This document shows, one piece after another, positions 30,196-41,385 of a stretch of 64,000 nucleotides of DNA. The notes beneath the pieces were generated by a model that was not told the DNA's origin, ran no database searches, and saw nothing but the letters and a program-made list of their open reading frames with translations. The stretch is from Candidatus Bartonella washoeensis Sb944nv (GTDB taxonomy: Bacteria > Pseudomonadota > Alphaproteobacteria > Rhizobiales > Rhizobiaceae): NCBI RefSeq assembly GCF_000278135.1, contig NZ_JH725023.1, positions 433,669 through 497,668 on the forward strand. Reading direction: 5' to 3'. Numbering within the stretch: the stretch's first letter is position 1; each line of letters begins with the position of its first letter. Both the position numbers and the translations under genes were made by a program.

Positions 30196-31869
30196 TTATG
30201 AAAGTCCTTGAATCTCATCATTTCCATCAAGATAAATTTTTTCAGCGATAGGATAATGCGGTAAGCCAGGCATGGTCATGACATCTCCGCAAATGACAAC
30301 AATAAAGCCTGCACCTGCTAAAAGGCGAACTTCTCGTACAGGTATTTCAAAATCAACAGGAGCACCGTATTGTTTGGGATTAGAAGAAAAGGAATAGGGT
30401 GTTTTCGCCATACAAATAGGGTATGAACCAAAACCTTCTTTTTCCCAACATTCAAGCTGCTTGATAATATGATCTGCGATTGTAGCGCCGCGTCCACCAT
30501 ATAGTTTTTTAATAATACAATTAATTTTTTCAACGAGTGGAAGATCATCTTGATACAGAAGTTTAAAATGAGCATTTTTCTCTTCAATTAAGGTAACAAG
30601 TTCTTGTGCAAGCTCTATGGCGCCTTTCCCACCTTGTTTCCAATGTTTACAGAGAACAGCTTTGTGTCCGGTTGTTGCAACTATTTTTTGTAGCGTACTT
30701 ATTTCAGCATCGCTATCGGTATCAAAATGATTGATAGCGATAACACAAGGGATACCATAATGTTTCATGTTCTTGATATGTCGCAAAAGATTGGCAGCTC
30801 CTTTTTGTAAAGCTGTGATATTTTCTTCTTTGAGGTTATTTTTATCCACCCCACCATTCATTTTTAATGCGCGAATTGTTGCGACAATAACTGTAGCATC
30901 TGGTGCAATATCCGCTTGTCGACATTTAATGTTAAAGAATTTCTCTGCTCCAAGATCGGCTCCAAATCCTGCTTCCGTAACAACATAATCGGCTAGTTTT
31001 AAGGCAGTTTTTGTTGCTATAACTGAATTACAGCCATGAGCGATGTTGGCAAAAGGCCCTCCGTGAACAAGAACAGGGTTATTTTCAATTGTTTGTACAA
31101 GATTGGGTTGCATGGCATCTTTGAGAAGAACTGTCATTGCACCTTCTGCATTGAGATCAGCAACTGTCACGGGCGTTTTGTCATAACGATAGGCAACAAT
31201 AACTTTTTTGAGTCTTTGCGTAAGATTTTCTAGATTTTCAGCAAGACAAAAAATAGCCATGATTTCTGATGCAACAGTAATATCAAAACCTGTTTGACGT
31301 GGAAAACCATTGGTGACCCCACCCAATGAAATGACGATATCGCGCAATGCACGATCGTTCATGTCAAGCACTCGTTTCCACACGATGCGGCGTGGATCAA
31401 TATTCAAAGCATTTCCCCAGTAGATATGATTATCTATCATTGCAGCAAGAAGATTATGAGCGGCTGTAATGGCATGGAAATCCCCAGTAAAATGCAAGTT
31501 AAGGTCATCCATTGGTACGACTTGGGCATAACCACCTCCGGCGGCACCACCTTTTATACCAAAACAGGGGCCTAAAGACGGTTCTCTTAAGGCTGCTATT
31601 GTTTTTTTTCCGATGAGATTGAGTGCATCATTGAGTCCAACAGTTGTTGTTGTTTTTCCTTCTCCGGCAGGTGTTGGATTGATAGCAGTAACGAGGATAA
31701 GTTTACCATCCGGATTATTATTCAATGATTTTATGTATGCAGAAGAAATTTTAGCTTTATCATGTCCATAAGGAATGAGATTTTCATGTGTGACACCAAT
31801 TTTTTGCGCGATTTCAGTGATGTGCTTCTTTTGAGCACTGCGAGCAATTTCAATATCTGTTTTAGGCAT
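30196..31869 (-). CDS. fhs: formate--tetrahydrofolate ligase
   Basis: ATP-dependent one-carbon enzyme making 10-formyl-THF from formate. The ATG at 31869 ([13 protein letters not shown]) gives 557 residues, the usual length; a TTG at 31884 is possible but less likely. The P-loop [18 protein letters not shown] is at about 66-83 and the conserved [20 protein letters not shown] region at about 95-114 is intact. No operon partner is visible. Confidence 0.96.
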   Translation of the reverse strand: MPKTDIEIARSAQKKHITEIAQKIGVTHENLIPYGHDKAKISSAYIKSLNNNPDGKLILVTAINPTPAGEGKTTTTVGLNDALNLIGKKTIAALREPSLGPCFGIKGGAAGGGYAQVVPMDDLNLHFTGDFHAITAAHNLLAAMIDNHIYWGNALNIDPRRIVWKRVLDMNDRALRDIVISLGGVTNGFPRQTGFDITVASEIMAIFCLAENLENLTQRLKKVIVAYRYDKTPVTVADLNAEGAMTVLLKDAMQPNLVQTIENNPVLVHGGPFANIAHGCNSVIATKTALKLADYVVTEAGFGADLGAEKFFNIKCRQADIAPDATVIVATIRALKMNGGVDKNNLKEENITALQKGAANLLRHIKNMKHYGIPCVIAINHFDTDSDAEISTLQKIVATTGHKAVLCKHWKQGGKGAIELAQELVTLIEEKNAHFKLLYQDDLPLVEKINCIIKKLYGGRGATIADHIIKQLECWEKEGFGSYPICMAKTPYSFSSNPKQYGAPVDFEIPVREVRLLAGAGFIVVICGDVMTMPGLPHYPIAEKIYLDGNDEIQGLS

Positions 31870-32199
31870 AGAAAAATTCTTCAAACTTGGTTTTCGTTAA
31901 TATTTAGGGTGTGTCTATTACTAGGACAATAAAACCTATAACACATAGAAATAAGGTAAAATATCATAAAAGTTGATTATTACTGTGAGAGAGAATATAA
32001 AAGTTAGATGAGAAGAATTTATTGCTATTGGCCTTTATTGAATGAACAGACAGTTGATCAGCAAGAGGTTTAAAGGCATATTTTCTAGATATAGAATAAA
32101 ATATTGAAACTGTCCAAATTTTGTACAGCTTAGCTTATTTGGTCTTTTGAGGGATTACAAGCATTGAGAACACTGAAGTTGACAGATAAGAAAGAGTGA
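31870..32199. other. gap between fhs and tRNA-Arg
   Basis: About 330 bases, AT-rich, with no gene or recognised motif; it should hold the fhs promoter. Confidence 0.4.
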
Positions 32200-32276
32200 T
32201 GGCGCACCCGAAGAGATTCGAACTCCTGACCCCCAGATTCGTAGTCTGGTGCTCTATCCAGCTGAGCTACGGGTGC
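32200..32276 (-). tRNA. tRNA-Arg (ACG)
   Basis: On the minus strand GCACCCG pairs with CGGGTGC as the acceptor stem and CCA is encoded. The D-arm TAGCTCAGCTGGATAGAGCA, anticodon loop CTACGAA (anticodon ACG) and T-arm GTTCGAATC are all present in 77 bases. Confidence 0.97.
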
Positions 32277-32651
32277 TTCATTTTTTCTTATTAAGATAGA
32301 AGGTTCCTAATCGTTTCATTGAGAAATTGCAAGTGAAACTTAGTAAAAATGAAAATTTTATCACTTCGTTTATGATACATTTTTAAAAGGGTACAGCATA
32401 TTTCTCGATTCAATTGGATCTTTGTATGCTAGATTGTTTGTTGTTTTGACAGTACAATTCAATATGAACGATAGTTAACTTGACGCTTTAATCTGCGAGA
32501 GTTAGTCAAGTAGAGATGAGATAGTTTTTTGCGGTGGGGAATAAGATACACTACCTGACCTGCAATTCGATTTTTGTGTGAAACTCGGATGTTAGTTTTG
32601 AAGACTGTTTCAGACAAATTTGAATCTTAATAACGCAGCAAGGATAGATGT
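32277..32651. other. gap upstream of the RND efflux pair
   Basis: About 375 bases with no gene; presumably the promoter region of the efflux operon. No divergent regulator gene adjoins it. Confidence 0.4.
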
Positions 32652-33794
32652 ATGGGGTTGTTAAAAAAGATCTTTCCACCGGTGTTTTTTGTTTTCATTC
32701 TGATGGTTGCTTATTGGGAGGGAAAGCATAGTTCAGAACGACTTATTCCTATAGTGGAGAAAACAACAAATGCGTCGCATAAAATATCAAAGGCATCAAA
32801 GAGAAGGCCACCAACAAATGTTGTTGTTGATCTTGTTAAAGTCCAAGATTTTTATGAAAAGTTGAATACGCTTGGGAGTGGAAGAGCATTGGCTTCGGTG
32901 GAGTTAACACCTTGGTCATCTGGCGTTATTGATAAGATTTTTGTTTCAGCTGGCACAAAAGTACAAGTCGGTGATTTAATTGCAAAGCTTGATTCTAAAA
33001 AGGAAGAAATAGCAGCTGCAAAAGCAAAAGTACAACGCGATAATAGCGCATTAACGCTCTCGCGTATTGTTAAATTACGTTCCAGCAATACAGCAACAGA
33101 GGTTCAGGAAATTACTGCACGCTTAGAGCTGGATAACGCAAATCTGGTTTTGCGTAATGCTGAGCTAGACCTTGATCGGCGAACAATTCGTGCACCAATC
33201 AGCGGAGTTGTTGGTATTTTATCCATTGATGAGGGCAATGCTGTTGCTCTTAACACTGTAATAGGCCGGATTGAAAATAGAGAACGCATTTTAGTCGATG
33301 TGTGGGTTCCTGAACGATATATTTCGCGAATACATAAAGGAGATAAAGTGACTGCGACATTAACGACGCAGTCGGATACGAATTTTGTTGGTCATATTTA
33401 TGCGATTGATAATGTCGTTGATCCAGAAAGCCGTACACTTCACGTGCAAATTGAAATTAAGAATGAAAAAGAGACTCTTTTATCTGGTATGTCTTTTTCT
33501 GTTGCATTTCAATTCAGTGGTGATTCTTTCCCTGTCGTTAATCCTCTTGCCATTCAATGGAACAGTAAAGGTTCATTCGTTTGGCGTGTAAGGGAGGGTA
33601 AGGTAGAACCAATTCCAGTATCGATTATTCAGCATAAAGAAGATCAGGTATTTGTGAAAGCACCCTTAGAAAATGGTGATCAAGTTGTCATACAGGGAGT
33701 ACAGATGCTCTATCCAGGAAGTAGGATCACTTTTGATGATCCAAAAGTCCATCAACAGCAAGTATCAGCACTTCATGGGCAGGATGTACAATGA
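32652..33794 (+). CDS. RND efflux periplasmic adaptor (membrane fusion protein)
   Basis: Links an inner-membrane RND pump to an outer-membrane channel. The 380-residue protein has an N-terminal hydrophobic anchor (about 7-22), a lipoyl half with PWSSGVIDKIFVSAGTKVQVGD (split, about 86-107) and IRAPISGVVGILSIDEGNAV (about 178-197), an alpha-hairpin between them, then beta-barrel domains. AAGGATAG precedes the ATG. Its stop overlaps the pump start by 4 bases. Substrate unknown, and no outer-membrane TolC gene lies beside it. Confidence 0.92.
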   Translation: MGLLKKIFPPVFFVFILMVAYWEGKHSSERLIPIVEKTTNASHKISKASKRRPPTNVVVDLVKVQDFYEKLNTLGSGRALASVELTPWSSGVIDKIFVSAGTKVQVGDLIAKLDSKKEEIAAAKAKVQRDNSALTLSRIVKLRSSNTATEVQEITARLELDNANLVLRNAELDLDRRTIRAPISGVVGILSIDEGNAVALNTVIGRIENRERILVDVWVPERYISRIHKGDKVTATLTTQSDTNFVGHIYAIDNVVDPESRTLHVQIEIKNEKETLLSGMSFSVAFQFSGDSFPVVNPLAIQWNSKGSFVWRVREGKVEPIPVSIIQHKEDQVFVKAPLENGDQVVIQGVQMLYPGSRITFDDPKVHQQQVSALHGQDVQ

Positions 33795-36700
33795 GTCAGG
33801 AATTTAACACGAAACAGCCTATAATACGGGCGGGGCAAGGCGGTATAATCGCTTTGTTTATTCGTAGACCGGTTTTTACCTTTGTTTTCAATGCTATGAT
33901 CGTGATTGCAGGAATTTCTGCATGGCTAAATGTTGATGTACGTGAATTACCGGATGTTGATACTCCAGTAACGACGATTATGACAACTTTTGCTGGAGCA
34001 TCAGCGGAAACAATTGATCGTGAAGTTACGAAAATTATAGAAGATGCTGTTTCTCGTGTTTCAGGTGTTAAAACAATTTCTTCAACTTCTTCTTTTGGAC
34101 GTTCCCGTGTAGAGATCAATTTTAATGTCGGTGTTGATTTGAATGTTGCAGCATCTGATATTCGTGATGCTCTCTCTCGTATTGCTTATTCTTTACCCAA
34201 AAACGCGGATTCACCTCTGATCATTAAAGCAGATTCCAATGCTGCTGCGATGATGTATTTGGTTGTAACTTCACCAACGATGAGTGTTGATGATTTAGCA
34301 ATGGTCGTAAATGATCAAATTGTTGATGCACTTTCTGCCGTTGATGGTGTTGGTGATGTACAGGTTGATAATGCTCGCACGAAGATTTTTCAGGTTGATG
34401 TTGATCAAGCAAAACTTGCTAGTTATGGATTGACTGTAGCAGATATTTCACGTGTTCTTGCTGATATGACAACAGATGTTCCGGTGGGGTCATTACGCAA
34501 TTCTAAGCAAACTTTAATTGTACGTGCTACTGCGCGCTTAACAACACCAGAAGCTTTTGAACAAGTTATCTTAAAACCTTATGTACATCTTGGCGATGTT
34601 GCACAGGTTACTTTATCACCCGATGTAGAAACCGTTATTCTTCGTATAAACGGAAAGACCGGAATTGGATTGGGGATTGTGCGTAAAGCACAGTCAAATA
34701 CCCTTAATATTTCTCAAGGTGTTCGAGAGGTTCTTGATCATCTCAAAAGTGTTGTTCCTTCTTCAGTGCATATAAGTGTTATTAGTGATGATGCTATTTT
34801 CATTAAGGGCGCACTTCATGAGGTTGAGGTTGCATTGGTTATTGCTGTTCTCAGCGTTATCTTGGTTATTTTTCTTTTTCTTAGAGATATTCGTGTAACG
34901 CTTATTCCCGCCTTATCTATTCCTGTTGCTTTAATTGGTACAATTGCTGCCATCTACCTTGTAGGATTTTCATTAAATATTCTCACCTTTTTAGGGCTTG
35001 TTTTAGCAACAGGGCTTGTGGTGGATGACGCAATCGTTGTTCTTGAGAATATTGTTCGATGGCGCAATATGGGATTAGGTCCTCGGTCGGCGGCGGTGAT
35101 CGGAACACGGGAAGTCTTTTTTGCTGTTTTAGCAACAACATTGACCTTAGTTGCCGTTTTTGTGCCCATTTCTTTTCTTCCTGGACAAGTTGGGTCACTT
35201 TTTAGAGAATTTGGTTTTGTGTTGGCAATTTCGATTTTGCTTTCTTCGGTTGTTGCTTTAACGCTTTGTCCTATGTTGGCATCACATTTTCTCAAGCAAC
35301 ATATTGAAGACAATGAGGGAGAGGCGCATCATTTTACTTTTTTGAATAAATTAGGTTCTTTCTTAAGTCAGTGGTATGCTTATAGTCTGCATAAATGTTT
35401 AGGAAGACCTTGGACTGTTGTCTTTTCTTCGCTTATTTTCGCGGGTCTTTGTGTTGGAGGCTATATGAAATTACAACAAGAATTGACACCAGCAGAAGAC
35501 AGAGCTCTTATCTTTTTAGTCATTAATGGACCACAAGGTATTTCAACACAATATCTGAATGAACAGGTAGAGCAAATTGAAGCAAGTTTACAGCCGTTAC
35601 GTGATTCTGGAGAGATTGCAAACAGTTACTCTATTGCTGGTATTGGTGGTTCATCCAATACCGCTTTTTTGATTTTGTTGCTTTCATCTTGGGAAAAGCG
35701 TTTACGTAGTCAACAAGAGATCTTAGAAGATGTTAATGCAACGGTGAGACAATTTCCAGCGGTTTTAGTGTTTGCTGCGCAGGGAAATTCTTTAGGTGTT
35801 AGAGGAACTGGTCAGGGATTACAATTTGCAATTCTTGGAAATGATTATACAAAATTACAACCGATTGCTGATAAGCTTGTGAATGCTTTGCAAGCTGATC
35901 CGCATTTTATTCGCCCACGGCTTACTGTTGATGCAACGCAACCACAATTTTTTATTGAAATGAATCGAGAAAAAGCCTCTGATTTGGGAATTGATATCAC
36001 CAATTTGGGTAATACATTACAAGCAATGTTGGATGGGAAAAAAATTGGTTCCGTTTATGTGGATGATCATTCTTATGATGTTAAACTGACTTCGCGTAAG
36101 AATCCTATTAATAATCCTCATGATTTGGAAAATATTTTTTTAAAAACCAAAGGCAATCAATATGTTCCTTTATCGGTTATTGCGAATTTGCATGAAAAAG
36201 CTATTGCGCCTCAATTAAAACGAGAGAAACGCATGAATGCTGTTATTTTAAGCGCAAATCTTGCTCCAGGTGTCGTTTTAGGTAGCGCTTATCAGACTGT
36301 GCAAAAAATTGCTGCTCCTTTATTATCAGAAGGAAATTATATTGTTCCTTTAGGGGAAGCCGCTACACTTGATGAAACATCTTCCAATTTTATGATTGTT
36401 TTTGGAATTGCTTTTGTAATCATTCTATTAGTTTTAGCTGCACAGTTTGAAAGTTTTGTTTCAGGATTTATTATCATGGCTACTGTACCATTAGGAATTG
36501 GTTGCGCTGTAATTGCTATGCTTTTAAGTGGAGTTAGTCTTAATATTTACAGTCAAATTGGTTTAATTTTGTTGGTTGGGGTTATGGCTAAAAATGGTAT
36601 TCTTATTGTTGAATTTGCAGATCAGTTACGTGATCAAGGGAAAAATGTGCGTGAAGCTGTAGAAGAAGCGGCGAATATTCGTCTTCGTCCTGTTTGTATG

Positions 36701-36925
36701 ACGATGATTTGTGCCATTTTAGGGGGTATTCCTTTGGTTTTAGCTAAAGGTGCTGGTGCAGAGGCGCGTATAGCTTTAGGTTGGGTTATCGTTGGTGGTT
36801 TAGGTTTAGCGACTATTTTTACTCTTTATGTCACCCCAGTTGTTTATCTCTTTCTTGGACGTTTTGTGAGACCAAAATCAGAAGGGGCACTACGCTTAAC
36901 AAGAGAACTCAATCAAGTTGAGTGA
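33791..36925 (+). CDS. RND efflux transporter permease
   Basis: Inner-membrane proton-driven drug/metabolite pump of the AcrB/MexB superfamily, 1044 residues with two six-helix halves and two large periplasmic loops. Proton-relay residues are present: Asp-Asp in GLVVDDAIVVLENI (about 408-421) and Lys in GVMAKNGILIVEFAD (about 930-944). RPVFTFVFNAMIVIAG begins the first helix. Translationally coupled to the adaptor gene. Closest to the HAE1-type group by motif; substrate cannot be told. Confidence 0.94.
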   Translation: MSQEFNTKQPIIRAGQGGIIALFIRRPVFTFVFNAMIVIAGISAWLNVDVRELPDVDTPVTTIMTTFAGASAETIDREVTKIIEDAVSRVSGVKTISSTSSFGRSRVEINFNVGVDLNVAASDIRDALSRIAYSLPKNADSPLIIKADSNAAAMMYLVVTSPTMSVDDLAMVVNDQIVDALSAVDGVGDVQVDNARTKIFQVDVDQAKLASYGLTVADISRVLADMTTDVPVGSLRNSKQTLIVRATARLTTPEAFEQVILKPYVHLGDVAQVTLSPDVETVILRINGKTGIGLGIVRKAQSNTLNISQGVREVLDHLKSVVPSSVHISVISDDAIFIKGALHEVEVALVIAVLSVILVIFLFLRDIRVTLIPALSIPVALIGTIAAIYLVGFSLNILTFLGLVLATGLVVDDAIVVLENIVRWRNMGLGPRSAAVIGTREVFFAVLATTLTLVAVFVPISFLPGQVGSLFREFGFVLAISILLSSVVALTLCPMLASHFLKQHIEDNEGEAHHFTFLNKLGSFLSQWYAYSLHKCLGRPWTVVFSSLIFAGLCVGGYMKLQQELTPAEDRALIFLVINGPQGISTQYLNEQVEQIEASLQPLRDSGEIANSYSIAGIGGSSNTAFLILLLSSWEKRLRSQQEILEDVNATVRQFPAVLVFAAQGNSLGVRGTGQGLQFAILGNDYTKLQPIADKLVNALQADPHFIRPRLTVDATQPQFFIEMNREKASDLGIDITNLGNTLQAMLDGKKIGSVYVDDHSYDVKLTSRKNPINNPHDLENIFLKTKGNQYVPLSVIANLHEKAIAPQLKREKRMNAVILSANLAPGVVLGSAYQTVQKIAAPLLSEGNYIVPLGEAATLDETSSNFMIVFGIAFVIILLVLAAQFESFVSGFIIMATVPLGIGCAVIAMLLSGVSLNIYSQIGLILLVGVMAKNGILIVEFADQLRDQGKNVREAVEEAANIRLRPVCMTMICAILGGIPLVLAKGAGAEARIALGWVIVGGLGLATIFTLYVTPVVYLFLGRFVRPKSEGALRLTRELNQVE

Positions 36926-37120
36926 TTTATATGGTAGGGAAGATTTGATAATTTTTTTACTTTCGTTTTAAAAATGTCGTTTTCTGGTTTTATCTTTTTG
37001 CTTTTTACATCATGTGATTGTGTATGCGCAGAAAAAATTGATTGCAATAAAGGAGATGTGGGCTGTTTTGTTATTGTTTGTGTGTAGATTTCATTGTCAA
37101 TAATCATTTGGGATAAGTCC

Positions 37121-38785
37121 ATGGAAGATGGCTCATCAATTCGAAATGAAAAAGTTTTTGAGGCAGCTTTGAAAGCTTTAAGAAGACATGCCACAAAGGA
37201 TGGGGTCTATAATATTCGTCAGCATTTCATAGAGGATAAACAGCGCTTTTCTCATTTTTCCTTAAGACTTGATGATCTTCTTTTCGATTTTTCGAAATGT
37301 GGCGTAACATTAAAAACATTACAACTCCTTGATGATTTGGCTGTTGCAGCAGATGTTTTAAACAGGCGTGAGGCAATGTTTTCCGGTAAAGCCATTAATA
37401 CAACTGAAAAGCGCTCGGTTCTTCATATTGCCTTACGTTCGCCTGCTGACGAAGTTTTCATTTTGGATGGTCATGATGTTGTTCAAGATGTTCAGGATGT
37501 TCTTGCTCATATGGAACGATTTTCTGAAATGGTACGCGATGGCAGCTATAAGGGAAGCAGTGGTGAGAAGATAACTGATATTGTGAACATTGGTATTGGT
37601 GGTTCAGATCTTGGACCAGCAATGGTCACACATGCTTTAAAACCTTATCATGATGGTCCGCATTGTCATTTTGTTTCTAATGCTGACAGTGCACATATTT
37701 CTGATACTCTCGCTGTTTTGAATCCGGCAACAACGTTGTTTGTTATTGCCTCTAAAACTTTTACAACAGCTGAAACAATTGCAAATGCTCAAGTTGCACG
37801 TCAATGGGTTCGTTCACATTTAGGGGAAGAAGCTGTTTGCACGCATTTTGTTGCTGTTTCAAGTGCGCTTGATAAAGTGGCAGAATTTGGCATAGATTCT
37901 CCAAGAATTTTTAGATTTTGGGATTGGGTTGGAGGGCGTTATTCAATTTGGTCAGCTATTGGTCTTGTTGTTATGTTAGCAATAGGAAGTCGAAATTTTC
38001 GCCAATTTCTCAATGGTGCCCAGCATATGGATCAACATTTCAAAACAACACCCTTGCATAAAAATATTCCTATTCGGTTTGCGCTTTTAGGGTTTTGGCA
38101 TCGTGTTATTTGTGGTTACACGTCACGTGCTGTCATTCCTTATGCACAGCGTTTAGCGCGCTTTCCAGCTTATTTGCAACAACTTGATATGGAATCAAAT
38201 GGTAAGCAGGTTTCTTTGGATGGCAAATCATTAACTTTTTCAAGTGGTCCAGTTGTTTGGGGTGATTCAGGGACGAATGGGCAACATGCTTTTTTCCAGC
38301 TTCTGCATCAAGGAACAGATGTTATTCCTGTGGAATTTATTTTATTTATAAAAGGGCATGAGCAAAATTTACATCCTATGTATGACATGTTGGTAGCAAA
38401 CTGTTTAGCACAATCAAAGGCTTTGATGAAGGGACGTAGTGTCGAAGATACTCGGCGTATCCTTGCAAAGAGTGGAATCGATGAATATGAGACAGACAAT
38501 TTAGCCCTTCACAAAAGTTTTCAAGGAAACCGCCCCAGTATTATGCTGGTTCAGGATTTATTGACACCTTTTGCACTCGGTCGTCTCATTGCACTTTATG
38601 AGCATCGTATTTTTGTCGAAGGTATTTTGATGAATATTAATTCGTTTGATCAATGGGGGGTTGAGCTTGGCAAAGAATTAGCAAATGAATTGTTACCAAT
38701 CCTCCGCGGAGAAAACAAAGCGAATAACCGCGATAGTTCAACATTAGGACTGTTAGAACATATTCAGGCAAGACGTACGGAATAA
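37121..38785 (+). CDS. pgi: glucose-6-phosphate isomerase
   Basis: Interconverts glucose 6-phosphate and fructose 6-phosphate. The ATG at 37121 (MEDGSSIRNEKVF), preceded by GGGATAAG, gives 554 residues; a TTG at 37094 is unlikely. Signature segments include NIGIGGSDLGPAMVTHAL (about 158-175), IASKTFTTAETIANA (about 207-221), FWDWVGGRYSIWSAIGL (about 265-281) and the C-terminal SFDQWGVELGKELA. Followed convergently by tRNA-Ser. Confidence 0.97.
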   Translation: MEDGSSIRNEKVFEAALKALRRHATKDGVYNIRQHFIEDKQRFSHFSLRLDDLLFDFSKCGVTLKTLQLLDDLAVAADVLNRREAMFSGKAINTTEKRSVLHIALRSPADEVFILDGHDVVQDVQDVLAHMERFSEMVRDGSYKGSSGEKITDIVNIGIGGSDLGPAMVTHALKPYHDGPHCHFVSNADSAHISDTLAVLNPATTLFVIASKTFTTAETIANAQVARQWVRSHLGEEAVCTHFVAVSSALDKVAEFGIDSPRIFRFWDWVGGRYSIWSAIGLVVMLAIGSRNFRQFLNGAQHMDQHFKTTPLHKNIPIRFALLGFWHRVICGYTSRAVIPYAQRLARFPAYLQQLDMESNGKQVSLDGKSLTFSSGPVVWGDSGTNGQHAFFQLLHQGTDVIPVEFILFIKGHEQNLHPMYDMLVANCLAQSKALMKGRSVEDTRRILAKSGIDEYETDNLALHKSFQGNRPSIMLVQDLLTPFALGRLIALYEHRIFVEGILMNINSFDQWGVELGKELANELLPILRGENKANNRDSSTLGLLEHIQARRTE

Positions 38786-38818
38786 AGATATTTTGATGAA
38801 TACTCCTTTAATATATTT

Positions 38819-38908
38819 TGGCGGAGAGAGAGGGATTTGAACCCCCGATAGAGTTACCCCTATGCCGCATTTCGAGTGCGGTGCTTTCAACCACTCAGCC
38901 ATCTCTCC
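38819..38908 (-). tRNA. tRNA-Ser (CGA)
   Basis: Minus strand, 90 bases with encoded CCA. GGAGAGA pairs with TCTCTCC; the D-arm is GGCTGAGTGGTTGAAAGC; the anticodon loop CTCGAAA gives CGA. A long variable arm typical of class II tRNA-Ser and the T-arm GGTTCAAATCC are present. Confidence 0.97.
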
Positions 38909-39197
38909 ACATGAAAGCGAAAAAAATTTTACATTGTTTGAGTATATAACGGTAGATAATCTTCAATTGCTTTAAGTACAACCCTTTTTTGCTTTTTTGT
39001 GGGACTTTATTGACAGAGAACCGAAATTCGGTCATATATGCTGCCGATACGAGCGTGGAGCAATCTGCGCATATTTGTTTTTGTAGAGTATTTTTATATC
39101 TCTTTTAAACTATTACGACTGATAAAAAGCAGCCTATTTTCCCTTAATTGATAAGGCAGAAATCAAATAAGAGCTGGAGTGAACGAAAGGATGAAAA

Positions 39198-39689
39198 ATG
39201 TTCGCAGTCATTAAAAGCGGTGGGAAGCAATACCGTGTTGTTGCTAACCAAGTGGTGAAAGTTGAAAAAATTATTGGAAATACCGGTGACGTTATTGAAT
39301 TTAAAGATGTATTGATTGTTGGGCAAGAAGACAATGCCATTATTGGTACACCTGTTGTTGCCGATGCTTTAGTTACGGCTGAGATTGTAGAGCAGGCACG
39401 TGCGCGTAAGGTTATCTCATTTAAGAAGCGCCGTCGTCAAAATTCAAAACGCACGCGTGGTCATCGTCAAGAAATGACAATACTTCGTATTTTAGAAATT
39501 TTAATGGGTGGTTTAAAGCCTAAAAAAGCAGCTGCAAAGCCAATTAAACAGGAAGAAGTTGAACTAAAAGAAACAACAAAGGAAACAAAAGCTACTGCTT
39601 CTGTTAAGAAAACTGTTAAGGAACCTGCTGAAAAAAAGTCCGCATCGCAGAAGAAAGCGGCTATAGCGTCAAATAGTAAAGAAGATTAA
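39198..39689 (+). CDS. rplU: 50S ribosomal protein L21 with Lys-rich C-terminal extension
   Basis: Residues 1-103 are a normal L21: [18 protein letters not shown] at the start and [18 protein letters not shown] at about 74-91. The protein continues to 163 residues with a Lys/Ala/Glu-rich tail ([19 protein letters not shown] and onward), longer than most L21. First gene of rplU-rpmA, with rpmA starting 15 bases downstream behind a GGAGAA site. Confidence 0.96.
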   Translation: MFAVIKSGGKQYRVVANQVVKVEKIIGNTGDVIEFKDVLIVGQEDNAIIGTPVVADALVTAEIVEQARARKVISFKKRRRQNSKRTRGHRQEMTILRILEILMGGLKPKKAAAKPIKQEEVELKETTKETKATASVKKTVKEPAEKKSASQKKAAIASNSKED

Positions 39690-39704
39690 AGGAGAACAAC
39701 GTCC

Positions 39705-39983
39705 ATGGCACATAAAAAAGCTGGTGGTTCCTCGCGTAATGGTCGCGATTCAGAATCAAAACGTCTTGGCGTTAAAAAATTTGGTGGTGAAGCCGTTATC
39801 GCTGGGAATATTATTATTCGCCAACGTGGTACACGTTGGCATCCTGGTAACAATGTCGGTATTGGGAAAGACCATACTCTTTTTGCACTGTCAAACGGAA
39901 CGGTTTCTTTTCAAAGGAAAGCGAATAACCGTTCATATGTTTCGGTTATTCCTATCGTTGAGGGACAGCAGAGCAAGCCATAA
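39705..39983 (+). CDS. rpmA: 50S ribosomal protein L27
   Basis: Ribosomal protein of 92 residues near the peptidyl-transferase centre. [20 protein letters not shown] and the central [20 protein letters not shown] are diagnostic. Pairs with rplU as in nearly all bacteria. A strong terminator follows, and the obg gene often found next is absent here. Confidence 0.97.
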   Translation: MAHKKAGGSSRNGRDSESKRLGVKKFGGEAVIAGNIIIRQRGTRWHPGNNVGIGKDHTLFALSNGTVSFQRKANNRSYVSVIPIVEGQQSKP

Positions 39984-40047
39984 TATTCTCTGCAATAAGC
40001 CATGATTTCGTGGACTTCGTTTTGAAGTTCCTGAGAAATAACATTAG

Positions 40048-40079
40048 AAGGAAAGATAGGATGCTATCTTTCCTTTTTT
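40048..40079 (+). terminator. rho-independent terminator after rplU-rpmA
   Basis: AAGGAAAGATAG and CTATCTTTCCTT form a perfect 12-bp stem around the loop GATG, followed by a T run. Confidence 0.93.
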
Positions 40080-41385
40080 GCGCTCTATGATATAGTGCGA
40101 AGTGGAGTAGGTGTGTACAGGAAACTAAAAAATAAAATTGAGGAAATATTTTCTTCAATAATTAAAAGAGTGGTGTTGTCTTTCGTTTCTACTGAAGACA
40201 TTGATGTGATGAGGGAATGGGTAAATAGTAAGAGGGTGAAAAAATCTACTTTCTCTTTATGGGTGAAAAAAGTGCCAGAAAGTTTATTTGCGGAGAATTG
40301 TAGAGAAATTCAATAAGCAAGTATTTGTGCAATCATTTTGCTGAAGATGAGCTAGTTTGTTGGCATCTTTAGTGTTTGTAATGGTTGTTATGTTTTTGAG
40401 ACAGTGATTGGGTATTGGTTAGGCTCCTATCTGTTGTGAGGGGAAGTTATATGTAAGAGAAGGCTATAACAGCATTGATCAAAGCTGCTTTGAGCAGTGA
40501 TATCACATTGAAGGATTTCCAGTAAATTTAGAATGAAGTTTTTCTATGAAGGGGATTGAGTTTGAAGATACCGAAATGACCTTGCAATCAGCTACATCAA
40601 GATTATTTTTTGATCTATCTGTTAGTGATCTTTATGAAAATAAAGCCCAGTATGAGAATAAAGATTGCTTCAGGGCAACAAAACTTTCAATTTTATAGTC
40701 TTATTTGCCAAAGTACTGAGAAATTAAGTTGTGCGTGGTCTTTTTTTGATTTTAGTTATCAAGGATGTTGTTTTTGCAGTTTTTATATATTTTGTGGCTA
40801 CGCAGACAAAAATTATCGTGCGGTTGCAATATTTATTCTGGAAAGGGAAGTCTACAATGTAGTTAAAGTTTTATTTTGAAGATTTTGTGTGGAGGATATT
40901 GAGCTGTGCCGAATCTGAAGGAAGTAGGTTATGTGGAGCAGTTTTTGATTATGAAATGCGTCAGAGAGGGGCAAGAGTGGGTTGCTCAATTGGGGAGAGA
41001 TAAGTTAAAATGTCGGATTAAGTTGCAGGTGATTGGGGTATTCTGCTTTCTTAATATGAGGGATAATGACAAATTATAGCGAATAACTTGGGATGATGAA
41101 AGCACTTTTAAAAGTGATTTTTCAGTGAATTAGACGGGTATTTGTCGTGGTAAAATTAAAGAGTGGGAGTCAGATTTACCTATGATGGCTTTAAGCAACT
41201 CAGTGAATAACGATACCTAATTATTTTATGGACTACGTAGAGGTGTTTAAGCACTTCACTTATTTATATTCTTTAAAATAAAGGAAATTTGTGTGGTTTT
41301 TTATGCTTTGTATTTGGGAAAATACAGGTTTGAAACGAAATTTATCAGAGACATTCATGATCAAATGTGAGGGTAGTTTAAATTC
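40080..41385. other. gene-poor stretch between rpmA and the PTS fusion gene
   Basis: About 1.3 kb without a recognisable gene. Short open frames are present, such as 73 codons at 40095-40316 (GTG start, Lys/Glu-rich) and a start-less run near 40905-41079 containing QEWVAQLGRDKLKCRIKLQV, but none shows a known domain or good ribosome binding site. Probably decayed coding DNA. Confidence 0.5.

Noticed and set aside
40095..40316. 73-codon open frame after the rpmA terminator
   Set aside because: GTG start without a ribosome binding site, no domain, surrounded by broken frames.
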